Assembly: GCA_900771955.1 (NCBI GenBank)
Contig: CAAGPW010000164.1
Coordinates: 1 to 27,081, forward strand
DNA length: 27,081 bases
Direction of reading: 5' to 3'
Source of the DNA: Lachnospiraceae bacterium
GTDB taxonomy: Bacteria; Bacillota; Clostridia; Lachnospirales; Lachnospiraceae
Shown: positions 6,730-14,404 of the stretch, in pieces
Layout of the letters: every line of letters starts with the position of its first letter
Numbering within the stretch: the stretch's first letter is position 1
The notes under the pieces: model-generated
Told to the model about the DNA's origin: nothing
Database searches by the model: none
What the model saw: the letters and a program-made list of their open reading frames with translations, nothing else
Translations under genes and position numbers: made by a program

Positions 6730-9311
6730 TGGCGGAAAATAAATTTTATGACTATGCAACAGGCAAAGAAGTCAAGAGTAATCCAGAAGAAGCATATAGA
6801 CAATTATTTGAACATATTCTAATAGATGATTTGGGATATCCGAAGTCACATATTGACATTGAGGTCATACTTCAGAGAGGCGCAAAGCGTAATGCAGAAG
6901 AAGTAGATATAGTTGTATATAACAGCGACGTACATAAACAAGAAAATGCTTATATTATTATTGAAATAGAAACACCTAAGAAAAAGTATGATTTACAGGC
7001 GTTTTCTTATGTTACAGCGACAACAGCTCCATATTGTGTATGGTTTGCTGGATTTGATAAAAATAGTGAGGGACCTTTCTATAATTACAGAGATTTATTT
7101 ACTGATCCTACAAAATTTATGCCTATTCCTACCTTGCCACGCTATGGGGAAACGCAGGATACTATTGGACAATATAGAAAGCAGGATTTAAAACCTGCGA
7201 AAGCTTTAAAATTGTTGTTCAGCCGTATGTATTACAAATTGTATGGGAATGGACCGATTAAAAGAGAAGAAAATATAGCAATAGAAGTTATAAAAATGTT
7301 ATTCTGTAAAATCATGGATGAAATTAGCCCAGATGATTTATGTGAATTTAGAGCTACACCGATTGAACTTGCTTCGGATGAAGGAAAGAAGGCTATTAGA
7401 AAAAGGATAGAAGTTCTTTATGAAAAATTACTAAAAGATCCTGATTTTGGTAGTATGTTCAAGGGCGAGCGAATTGAATATGATGATGAGTGGGTTTCGT
7501 ATATAGTCAGTGAATTACAGGGAATTGCTCTTATGCATGAAGAAACTAATACAGATGCGTTAGGAGATGCATATGAAATATTGCTGCCATCCACATTGAA
7601 AGGTGAAAGTGGACAGTTTTTTACGCCACGAGAGATTGTCAGATTTGCGATGGATGTAATAAGTCCGTCATATAAAAATAATGAACTTGTATTAGATACA
7701 GCATGTGGCTCAGGTGGATTTTTGTCAATAGCAATTGAAAAACTTAGAAAACAAATTGAAGAATTGTATAAAAATAGAGGATTTTCGAAAGATAAATTAA
7801 ACTCTATGTTGAAGGACTATGCAGATAAATATATCTACGGATGTGATATTGACCCATTATTGTATCGAATTTCCAAGTCTTATATGGCAATTGTTGGCGA
7901 TGGAAAAAGTAATATATATAATTTTGATTCACTTGAACCATATGAGAGTTTAAATGAAAATTTCAAGAAACGCATAAAGCCAGGAACTGTAGACGTAATA
8001 ACAACTAATCCGCCGTTTGGTACGAAGATTGATGACACGAGAGATTATGTCTTAGAAAAGTATGAATTGGGACATAAACTGATAAATGGAGTTCCAACGA
8101 AAACATTAGTAGATGGACAAGATCCAGATAAGCTGTTTGTCGAGAGAGATATTATGTATCTTAAAGATGCTACAGACACAGAAGATGGAGGGAGGATGGT
8201 TATTGTTCTTCCAAAACAAAATTTGTCAGGTGCACAAGAGGAGAGTGTTGAATTCAGAAAGTGGTTATTAACGAAAGTACAAATTACTGCAATTATTGAT
8301 TTGCCAAGGGAAGGATTTCAACCGCATACTGGTACCAAAACATCTCTTGTGTTTTTGAAAAAAGTAAAGAATATTCCAGAAAATTATCCTATCTTTATGG
8401 CTGTATCCGAAGCAGTGGGACATGATAGAAGAGGAAATCCTTTGTATAAAAAAGATGCATCAGGAATGAATTTGTTAGATGATGAAGGTAAAGAAGTAAT
8501 CTGGAATGATTTACCACAAATTTACGAACAATGGGTAAATTATACGTTGTCTGGAGTTGTTGAAGATGTACAAGGAGATAGTGTGCCAAGTTGTTTTGTA
8601 GTAAATTCAAAACAGATTTTGGATGATGCATCGAGAAGAATAGATGCTTGGTATTGGGATCCTAATAAAAATAATCTTGCAAAAGAATTAGAGGAATCTA
8701 TTGGACAAGATGTGACAGAAATTGTTCGGTTAGGAGACTTAGTTGTTGAACATGGTATTTTTTATCCGGGACGTCACAAAAGAAATTATGTTACTGCTGG
8801 AGAAGAAAGCGTTCCATTTTATTCGGGAACTCAAATCTTGCAAGTTCGTCCATTTGACTTGAAATATACTCCTAAGGATTACAAACCAGCAGCGAAGCAC
8901 TTTGTTGAGAAAGATTGGATTTTAATTACTCGTTCTGGATCCACAGGAAGAGTTGTTATGGTTACAGATAGCATGGCGGGTACAATGGTTTCTGAGCATG
9001 TTATTAGGGTTATTTGTGATGAAACAGTAATAGATCCATATTATGTTTATGCGTATCTCTCTACTGATAATATTGGAAAAATTTTGTTAGAAAAGGGAAT
9101 ATATGCATCGGTTGTAGATCATATAACTCCAGATTTTGTGGCAACTATTCCTATTCCGAGATTGAAACCAGAAAAAGAAAAAGAAATTGCTGATAAGGTT
9201 CGGGCGGCGGAAGCAAAGAGAGATGAGGCAAATAAAGTGTTTTGGGACGAACGTAATCAAATCGAAAATATGATGTTTAGTAATATTAATAAAAATAATA
9301 TTGATGAGTAA
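6729..9311 (+). CDS. Fused HsdR_N-like / N6-adenine methylase / HsdS-like specificity protein
   Basis: The 860-aa chain has three parts. Residues 20-120 resemble the N-terminal nuclease-fold domain of type I R subunits (D60 in EEVDIVVYN, E79 in YIIIEIETPKK), but the residue where the catalytic Lys is expected is E81 by my alignment. Residues 170-640 form an HsdM-type N6-adenine methylase, with GQFFTPREI at 295-303, the AdoMet motif DTACGSGGF at 323-331 and catalytic NPPFG at 427-431. Residues 664-855 resemble one HsdS target-recognition domain (RLGDLVVEHGIFYPGR, then a C-terminal helix of Lys/Glu/Ala). There is no helicase. The product probably methylates a specific DNA sequence by itself. 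It follows the regulator with a 1-base overlap and precedes an OLD nuclease. AT-rich codon use suggests recent arrival. Confidence 0.92.
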   Translation: MAENKFYDYATGKEVKSNPEEAYRQLFEHILIDDLGYPKSHIDIEVILQRGAKRNAEEVDIVVYNSDVHKQENAYIIIEIETPKKKYDLQAFSYVTATTAPYCVWFAGFDKNSEGPFYNYRDLFTDPTKFMPIPTLPRYGETQDTIGQYRKQDLKPAKALKLLFSRMYYKLYGNGPIKREENIAIEVIKMLFCKIMDEISPDDLCEFRATPIELASDEGKKAIRKRIEVLYEKLLKDPDFGSMFKGERIEYDDEWVSYIVSELQGIALMHEETNTDALGDAYEILLPSTLKGESGQFFTPREIVRFAMDVISPSYKNNELVLDTACGSGGFLSIAIEKLRKQIEELYKNRGFSKDKLNSMLKDYADKYIYGCDIDPLLYRISKSYMAIVGDGKSNIYNFDSLEPYESLNENFKKRIKPGTVDVITTNPPFGTKIDDTRDYVLEKYELGHKLINGVPTKTLVDGQDPDKLFVERDIMYLKDATDTEDGGRMVIVLPKQNLSGAQEESVEFRKWLLTKVQITAIIDLPREGFQPHTGTKTSLVFLKKVKNIPENYPIFMAVSEAVGHDRRGNPLYKKDASGMNLLDDEGKEVIWNDLPQIYEQWVNYTLSGVVEDVQGDSVPSCFVVNSKQILDDASRRIDAWYWDPNKNNLAKELEESIGQDVTEIVRLGDLVVEHGIFYPGRHKRNYVTAGEESVPFYSGTQILQVRPFDLKYTPKDYKPAAKHFVEKDWILITRSGSTGRVVMVTDSMAGTMVSEHVIRVICDETVIDPYYVYAYLSTDNIGKILLEKGIYASVVDHITPDFVATIPIPRLKPEKEKEIADKVRAAEAKRDEANKVFWDERNQIENMMFSNINKNNIDE

Positions 9312-9319
9312 TATTTGGT

Positions 9320-9357
9320 AAAAAAGGTAGTAGTGACGGTCACATACTATCTTTTTT
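9320..9357 (+). terminator. Hairpin between methylase and OLD genes
   Basis: GGTAGTA-GTG pairs with CAC-A-TACTATC around a 5-base loop, with A and T runs on the two outer sides, so it could end transcription in either direction. It lies between the methylase stop and the OLD ribosome site, so it may reduce readthrough into the nuclease. Confidence 0.65.
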
Positions 9358-9385
9358 GCAAGTATAAATGAGGAGGTAGAAAATT

Positions 9386-11227
9386 ATGCAATTGTATTCA
9401 TTAAATATTGAAGGATTTAGAAAGCATTTAAATACGAAAATTATTTTTTCGGATTCAACATTTTTGATTGGGGAAAATAATGTTGGAAAAAGTAGTATAT
9501 TATATGCGTTGGAGTATTTGCTGGGTGCTAATACCACTATCCCGATTGAGGAGTTTTATGCATTGGAAGAGAATGGAGAGAAAAGAGTTGCTGTCGATAA
9601 AATTATCTTAACGGCTGAATTCCGGAAGATTCCACAAGAAGCCAGTTCATGGAGAGGATTTAGAGGTAGAATATTAGATTATGAACCAGATGACAACGAT
9701 CCAGGGGATACAGGTAAAAAATTTATTTATAGAAAAACATATCCTAAGGGTGGAAAAGTAAAAATTGAAACCCTAGAGAATCCGAGGGTTATAAAGGCTG
9801 AATTTAAAGACTGCTCTTGTGTCCAGGATTACTTAGATGCAGGGTTACCAGAAAGTGAATTATCAGATGATATAAAGAAAATAAAATATGACAAGAAATT
9901 AGTAGCAAAAGAAAAAAGCCTTTTTGATAGTTTGGAATATATCTATGATATAGATGAAAGCCAGGAGTGCTGGATTGAAAATCCAGGTGGGATTCCTCAA
10001 AATGTGTTGAGCAAGCTTCCTAAATATTTGTTAATACCGGCACAAGATAGTGAAGGTGAGATTTCTGGAACATCTGGTACGTTACAGAAGACATTAAATG
10101 AATTGTTTAATGAAGTCCGAGAGAAATCGGAGAATTATAGATTAGCACAAGAGTATCTGAATAAGTTAGCAAAGGAGCTAGACCCAGCTGATGAAAATAC
10201 AGAAATATCAAAAATGATAGGGGAATTGAACGCTATTATTTCAGATGTATTTCCTCATACTGGAATAAGTGCAGCAGCAAATTTAAGTGATGCAGATAAG
10301 GTTATAAAGCCAGCTTTTGACATACAGATGAGCAGTAATGTTGCAACACCATCGAATCTGCAAGGAACGGGGTTGATACGTTCTACGGTTTTTGCGTTGC
10401 TACGTTATAAGGCATTACGTGATAACCGAAAGGACACAATTAGCGATAGGCAGTTAATAATTGGATTTGAAGAACCTGAAATATATTTGCATCCAAATGC
10501 TATAAGCAAAATGCGTGACACTATTTATAGTTTAGCGGAAACAGGTAATAATCAGATTGTATGCACTACTCATTCTCCTTACATGATAGATGTAAGTAAA
10601 AAACCAAAACAAACATTAAATAGTTTGTTTTTGAAGAATGTAAAACTGGATGAATGCAATGCTTTGACTGTAGGAAGTATACCGTTTAATATTACGAAAG
10701 AGTTCCTTGAGTTGCAGGAGGATGAAAAGGACTATATTAAAATGCTTTTGAGAGTTGAAGATGCGATTGCAAAGAGCTTTTTTGTAAAAAAAGTGCTTAT
10801 TGTTGAAGGCGATACGGAACAAGTAGTTTTGTCGGAGACAATTAGTAAAATGCCATCCAAGATTCAAAGTGAAATTTTATCAGAATGGTATATATTAAGA
10901 GCAAGAGGAAAAGCTGCTATAATTCCATTGATTAAATATCTCAAGGCTATGTGTATAGACATTTATGTTATGCATGATAAAGATGAAAATACACCAGGAG
11001 CAGTTGTTTTTAATGAACCAATTAAACAAGCATTAAGTAATGACGAGCATTTATTTGTATTAGAAAATTGTGTGGAAGATGTATTAGGATATCCAGCACC
11101 ATCATCGGATAAGCCATATAAGGCATATTGCTATATCAAAGATAATTGGACTTCATGGGATGATGTAGGGGCAAAATGGAAAGCAATAATGGAAGCAATT
11201 TTTAATGGAGGAAAAGCGATTAAATGA
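9386..11227 (+). CDS. OLD-family ATP-dependent nuclease (AAA ATPase plus TOPRIM)
   Basis: OLD proteins join an ABC/SMC-like ATPase to a TOPRIM nuclease and act in phage defence (P2 Old, GajA of Gabija). This 613-aa chain has Walker A GENNVGKSS at 29-37, a Walker B/signature region IIGFEEPEIYLHP around 358-369, and the H of TTHSPYMID. The TOPRIM domain follows with VLIVEGDTE (E474), the D-x-D of MHDKDE (D531, D533) and the later acidic FVLENCVEDVLGY. AGGAGG lies 8 bases before the ATG. A Gabija-type UvrD helicase is absent; the partner here is the methylase/specificity fusion, 74 bases upstream. All key residues are present, so it is probably active. Its job is inferred to be cutting of DNA that lacks the partner's methyl mark, or sensing of phage proteins. 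Confidence 0.92.
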   Translation: MQLYSLNIEGFRKHLNTKIIFSDSTFLIGENNVGKSSILYALEYLLGANTTIPIEEFYALEENGEKRVAVDKIILTAEFRKIPQEASSWRGFRGRILDYEPDDNDPGDTGKKFIYRKTYPKGGKVKIETLENPRVIKAEFKDCSCVQDYLDAGLPESELSDDIKKIKYDKKLVAKEKSLFDSLEYIYDIDESQECWIENPGGIPQNVLSKLPKYLLIPAQDSEGEISGTSGTLQKTLNELFNEVREKSENYRLAQEYLNKLAKELDPADENTEISKMIGELNAIISDVFPHTGISAAANLSDADKVIKPAFDIQMSSNVATPSNLQGTGLIRSTVFALLRYKALRDNRKDTISDRQLIIGFEEPEIYLHPNAISKMRDTIYSLAETGNNQIVCTTHSPYMIDVSKKPKQTLNSLFLKNVKLDECNALTVGSIPFNITKEFLELQEDEKDYIKMLLRVEDAIAKSFFVKKVLIVEGDTEQVVLSETISKMPSKIQSEILSEWYILRARGKAAIIPLIKYLKAMCIDIYVMHDKDENTPGAVVFNEPIKQALSNDEHLFVLENCVEDVLGYPAPSSDKPYKAYCYIKDNWTSWDDVGAKWKAIMEAIFNGGKAIK

Positions 11228-11249
11228 TATGGCTTACCATAGTGCACCT

Positions 11250-11268
11250 GGTGCCAAAACGGTGCCAA
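11250..11268 (+). repeat. GGTGCCAA direct repeats, 11-bp period
   Basis: GGTGCCAA occurs at 11250-11257 and 11261-11268, one helical turn apart, about 100 bases inside the right attachment site. Paired short direct repeats near an att site could be integrase arm sites. They could equally be a remnant of an integrase gene end. Confidence 0.4.
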
Positions 11269-11370
11269 GAAATCGAACAAATTGAAATACAGAATGCAAA
11301 AACAGCAGTTTTCTGCGGAATTTGCCACCAAAAAGCATAGAAAATACGCAGAAATACGGTATTCAAATAA

Positions 11371-11424
11371 CGTGAGGGTGGTAGAACCGTTGGTTCAGGC
11401 CGTGTTACTACTATCATCGAGTAA
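11371..11424 (+). pseudogene. Orphan 3' end of tuf with right attachment-site copy (attR)
   Basis: These 18 codons read REGGRTVGSGRVTTIIE plus stop, the EF-Tu C-terminus, with no upstream tuf sequence attached. The first 20 bases are identical to 885-904; later bases differ mostly at third positions, with one Ala-to-Thr change. This is what remains of the original gene end after insertion of the element and is not translated on its own. Confidence 0.9.
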
Positions 11425-11453
11425 TCTTTGATAGATAGTATATAGCTTTTATT

Positions 11454-11486
11454 CTGGGGAAGTACTTGTACTTCCCCAGTTTTTTC
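11454..11486 (+). terminator. Rho-independent terminator, original tuf terminator
   Basis: CTGGGGAAGTA and TACTTCCCCAG form an 11-bp perfect stem around CTTG, followed by six T. It lies 29 bases after the orphan tuf stop and differs from the terminator at 961, so each tuf tail has its own. Confidence 0.92.
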
Positions 11487-11637
11487 AATAGATTCCACAT
11501 TCAGAAATTTCTTTTATAACACTTTTAGGCGCGATTCTGTGCCGAGTATTTCAACGTTTGTTAGATTTAATGGAAAACAATGCAACTCATTTACTATATT
11601 TCCCGATGACCAGGAGAACTGAGCATGTATTGGTGAA

Positions 11638-12113
11638 TACATAAGCATAAGAGAAAAATAGAAAGTAAATATGTGCGTGTGAATTGGAAATACATGCGAA
11701 GAAAGATGAAACATGAGTTGGGTATGTGGTAAAAGCAGGAAAATACATGTGAGGAGCGTAAAAATGCTGATAAAGTATGTATACCAGTGTGAAGAATACA
11801 TATGAAAAAGGAGAAAGTATGGCATAAGCATGTGTGAGATGTAGGAAAATACATGTATTAAAGCAGAAAATAGAATAAAAGTATGTGTGTGTACTAAAAA
11901 ATACATGTGTGGAAAGCGAAAAAGTTGATTAAGGATGTATGAGAGTGAGGGGAGTACATGCGAAAAGATAAAAAGCATGACTTAGATACGTGTATGCATT
12001 TAGGAAATTCATGTGTAGAAGATAGAAATGGGCACATGGCACGCACAGTGGTGTACTAAATACAAGTGGGAAAAGCAAAATGGAAAATAAGAAATGTATG
12101 ATGGGAGGAAAAG
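11638..12113 (+). repeat. Degenerate 53-bp tandem repeat array, nine units
   Basis: TACATG or a close variant begins at 11638, 11691, 11744, 11797, 11850, 11902, 11955, 12008 and 12061, so the spacing is 53 bases except once 52. Conserved parts of each unit are TACATGTG at the start, a GAAAAGC-like stretch near base 10, TATGTGTG near base 32 and AGGAAAA at the end. Other columns are loosely kept, so these are diverged tandem copies without separate spacers. A partial earlier unit may begin near 11618. Because 53 is not a multiple of 3, a protein-coding role is unlikely, although open frames arise by chance on the minus strand. The 11487-11637 stretch before it holds nothing else I can recognise. 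Confidence 0.85.
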
Positions 12114-12116
12114 GTT

Positions 12117-12950
12117 ATAAAGGATTTACTATATGAAGAATTAGAGAAGAGAGAGCAGCAGCTAAAAGTATTGAAACAGAAGCTGGAAATGGACATACAC
12201 GATGCACCATCAGGTAATTTGAAAATTATTAACTGCAGAGGAATTGAGCAGTATTATATGGATTCACCTGAGACAAGAGCGGCGTATCCTAATGGGAAAT
12301 ATTTACGGAAATCAGATTCTGAATTGGCTGGAAAGCTTGCACAACGAAGTTATGATGAAAGGTTATTGACAGAGGTAGAAAAACAATTAAAGAATATACA
12401 ATATACTATTAAAAAATGTGAAAGAAAAGAAATAGTAAAAGTAGAAGTAGAAGGGTTGCGTACATTTTATGAAAAAATGAGTCCTGCCAGGAAAAAACTG
12501 GTGAATCCAAGGGTAATATCGGATGCGGAATATGCAATGCACTTGATGGCAAAATCATATTCAGGAAAAGAATTTGTGGAAGGACAAGCAGAACTTTACA
12601 CAGAAAGAGGGGAAAGAGTCAGATCTAAGTCTGAAAAAATTATTGCAGATATGCTATATCATAAAAATATTCCATATCGGTATGAGGATCCTGTAACTAT
12701 AAAAGGAGTAGGAAAGATATATCCTGATTTTACGTGTCTGCGTTTGTTGGATCGAAAAGTGATAATGTGGGAACATTTCGGAATGATGACAGATTCGGAG
12801 TATTGCAAAAAAGCAATGAGAAAGATAGATACTTACACAAAGAACGGTTTTATACAGGGAAAAGATATTATATATACATTTGAATCAGAAGGATATAGTT
12901 TGAACACAATGAGCGTTGAAATGCTTGTGAAAGAAATATTTAGTGTTTGA
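12117..12950 (+). CDS. PD-(D/E)XK-like protein of unknown function
   Basis: The frame opens at 12102 and encodes a charged coiled coil (KDLLYEELEKREQQLK), a second helical region, and a C-terminal part with SEKIIADMLYHKNIPYRYED, YPDFTCLRL and VIMWEHFGMM. This order resembles a restriction-fold core: E in the first helix, D of PDF, then E of WEHFG where E-x-K is usual. Before TTG 12171 and ATG 12189 there is no standard start, yet the coiled coil clearly begins earlier. GGGAGG at 12103-12108 is well spaced for ATA at 12117, which I take as a mutated or non-standard start. If ATA is not used, the protein starts at 12171 with 259 residues. Similar proteins are common in Clostridia but their function is not known to me. 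It lies right after the repeat array. Confidence 0.7.
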   Translation: MKDLLYEELEKREQQLKVLKQKLEMDIHDAPSGNLKIINCRGIEQYYMDSPETRAAYPNGKYLRKSDSELAGKLAQRSYDERLLTEVEKQLKNIQYTIKKCERKEIVKVEVEGLRTFYEKMSPARKKLVNPRVISDAEYAMHLMAKSYSGKEFVEGQAELYTERGERVRSKSEKIIADMLYHKNIPYRYEDPVTIKGVGKIYPDFTCLRLLDRKVIMWEHFGMMTDSEYCKKAMRKIDTYTKNGFIQGKDIIYTFESEGYSLNTMSVEMLVKEIFSV

Positions 12951-12967
12951 AAGACATCACAAATATT

Positions 12968-12996
12968 TTTATCGGACGAAATATGTATGCTATAAT
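12968..12996 (+). promoter_or_regulatory. Putative promoter of the CapA-family gene
   Basis: A perfect TATAAT at 12991-12996 with TG one base upstream (extended -10) and a weak TTTATC 17 bases earlier. It lies 30 bases before the capA-like start codon. Confidence 0.55.
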
Positions 12997-13026
12997 ATGT
13001 ACCAAAGAAAGGGAGAAAAGCAGAAG

Positions 13027-14313
13027 ATGCGAAGAAAAAGAGCGATTTTCTATGTGGGAATATTAAGTATTGCCTTATTTTCCGCGTGTGCAAAGTCAGA
13101 AACAGAACTATCTGATCAGACAACAGCAGCAAATGGTACGGTATCACGGGAAAGTGTTATGACGGTTACTGGGGAGGCGTATCGGGAAAGTGAAGAGTCC
13201 TCAGAAGTATCAATGGAGATAACAGCAGCGTCGGAGGATCAGTCAGCGGCTTCCGACCCGGAATATAAAATCATCATGGTAGGTGATGTGTTGCTTCACA
13301 CTTCGGTGGAGGAAAGTTGTCTGCAGCCGGATGGAAGTTACGACTACGATTCCCTATTCACTCAGACCAAGGACGAGATTACCGTAGCAGACCTTGCCCT
13401 GGTGAACCAGGAGGTAATCATAGGCGGTGCGGACCTTGGAATATCCGGGTATCCCTGCTTCAATGCGGATTACAGTCTCTGCGATTCACTGGTGGAAGCA
13501 GGATTCGATGTCATCTGTCATGCCACGAATCATGCCATGGATAAAGGACGTGCGGGGCTGGTAAACTGTGCGGAGTACTGGAGGGACGCATATCCGCAGA
13601 TCAAAGTTCTCGGCATCCATGATACTGCGGATACTTCCACTTCCTGTGGCGCGGACCCATCAATCATTGAGCTGGGAGACATGCGGATTGCAGTCTTGAA
13701 CTACACTTATGGAACCAACGGCATTTCCCTCCCGACGGATATGCCTTATGCAGTGGATCTGTTGGAGGAAAAACAGGTGGCAGCGGATATTCAGAGGGCA
13801 GAGGAACTGGCGGATTTCACCATTGTCTGCCCTCACTGGGGAACGGAGTACCGCCTGACTCCCGATGCATCACAGGAGAAATGGACGAAGATATTCGCGG
13901 AAAACGGTGCAGATCTGATCCTGGGTACCCACCCACATGTCATTGAACCCATTGAATGGGTGACAGAGGAAGAGAGCGGGCATGAAATGCTGGTCTATTA
14001 TTCCTTAGGTAATTTCGTGAACTGGACCTCCGGCACCGGAGAGGGTGTCGCTAACCGTATGGTGGGCGGTATGGCAGAGGTGACGATTACGAAGAACGAG
14101 GATGGGGAAGTGGAGATCGCAGATTACGGGGTGAAGCCTTTAGTCAGTCATGTGACTTTCGGTCCGGGCGGTGTGACGACTTATTTTCTGGAAGATTATT
14201 CGGAAGAACTTGCAGAGGATAATGAGATTATCTCCCAGGATCCGGATTTTTCCAGAGAATACTGTGTCAATTTGTGTGATTCCGTATGGGGAGACCTGTG
14301 GAAGGCAGAGTAG
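13027..14313 (+). CDS. CapA-family metallophosphatase-like lipoprotein
   Basis: This 428-aa protein belongs to the CapA family (poly-gamma-glutamate capsule synthesis/PgsA-like), with a calcineurin-like phosphoesterase fold. A lipoprotein signal is clear: RRKR, a hydrophobic stretch and the lipobox FSAC with C21. A Ser/Glu/Thr-rich linker follows to about residue 78. The domain then shows IIMVGDVLLHTS, DLALVNQEVIIGG, VICHATNHAMDKG, VCPHWGTEY and LGTHPHVIEP, which carry the metal-binding D, N and H residues of the fold. I prefer ATG 13027, which gives the signal peptide and has GGGAG upstream, over the in-frame start at 12943 that overlaps the previous gene. The substrate cannot be told; many anaerobes carry CapA-like proteins without a capsule operon, and none is visible here. 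Confidence 0.9.
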   Translation: MRRKRAIFYVGILSIALFSACAKSETELSDQTTAANGTVSRESVMTVTGEAYRESEESSEVSMEITAASEDQSAASDPEYKIIMVGDVLLHTSVEESCLQPDGSYDYDSLFTQTKDEITVADLALVNQEVIIGGADLGISGYPCFNADYSLCDSLVEAGFDVICHATNHAMDKGRAGLVNCAEYWRDAYPQIKVLGIHDTADTSTSCGADPSIIELGDMRIAVLNYTYGTNGISLPTDMPYAVDLLEEKQVAADIQRAEELADFTIVCPHWGTEYRLTPDASQEKWTKIFAENGADLILGTHPHVIEPIEWVTEEESGHEMLVYYSLGNFVNWTSGTGEGVANRMVGGMAEVTITKNEDGEVEIADYGVKPLVSHVTFGPGGVTTYFLEDYSEELAEDNEIISQDPDFSREYCVNLCDSVWGDLWKAE

Positions 14314-14345
14314 ACAAGTGGCATAGAGTCTGTTACAATAAATGA

Positions 14346-14365
14346 TTTGTTGATACATCAACAAA
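14346..14365 (+). promoter_or_regulatory. 20-bp perfect palindrome, possible operator
   Basis: TTTGTTGAT-AC-ATCAACAAA is a perfect inverted repeat with a 2-base centre, 63 bases upstream of the -10 of the OYE/aconitase X operon. The size and symmetry suit a dimeric regulator. It could also be a weak terminator hairpin for the CapA gene, but no T run follows. Confidence 0.5.
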
Positions 14366-14404
14366 ATGCGACCTATTTTGCAGAATAATCGATAAGAAAT
14401 ATTT

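Larger units (their letters stand above)
905..11390. mobile_element. Integrated element inserted in the 3' end of tuf, decayed and without integrase
   Basis: The span is bounded by an exact 20-bp direct repeat lying at the same place in the tuf coding end on both sides (885-904 and 11371-11390). Beyond the repeat the two tuf tails differ at third codon positions, as expected if the left tail came with the element and the right tail is the original chromosomal end. Between the repeats are mobile-element genes (group II intron, IS1182-family insertion, MobV relaxase remnant, tnpV remnant) and an AT-rich cargo of regulator, methylase/specificity fusion and OLD nuclease. No tyrosine or serine recombinase gene is visible, so the element looks immobile unless helped in trans. 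The outer limits are inferred from the repeat; the crossover could lie anywhere within it. Confidence 0.8.

Noticed and set aside
6729..9311. Complete type I restriction enzyme
   Set aside because: The chain has methylase and recognition parts but no DEAD-box helicase or full R subunit, so it is not a self-sufficient type I enzyme.
9386..11227. Gabija system (GajA with GajB)
   Set aside because: The OLD-type protein resembles GajA in layout, but there is no UvrD-like helicase gene beside it; the next DNA is the attachment site.
885..11424. Two ancestral tuf genes with a deletion as the source of the repeated tuf end
   Set aside because: Possible in principle, but mobile genes between the repeats, the exact 20-base identity with diverged flanks, and the lack of any other tuf sequence favour site-specific insertion.
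11514..11978. Minus-strand open frames rich in Phe/His/Leu over the repeat array
   Set aside because: They come from the repeats read in shifting frames; no ribosome site or domain, and the composition reflects the underlying tandem units.
11638..12113. CRISPR array
   Set aside because: Period is regular, but conservation is spread through each unit and there is no split into constant repeats and unique spacers; no cas genes are near.
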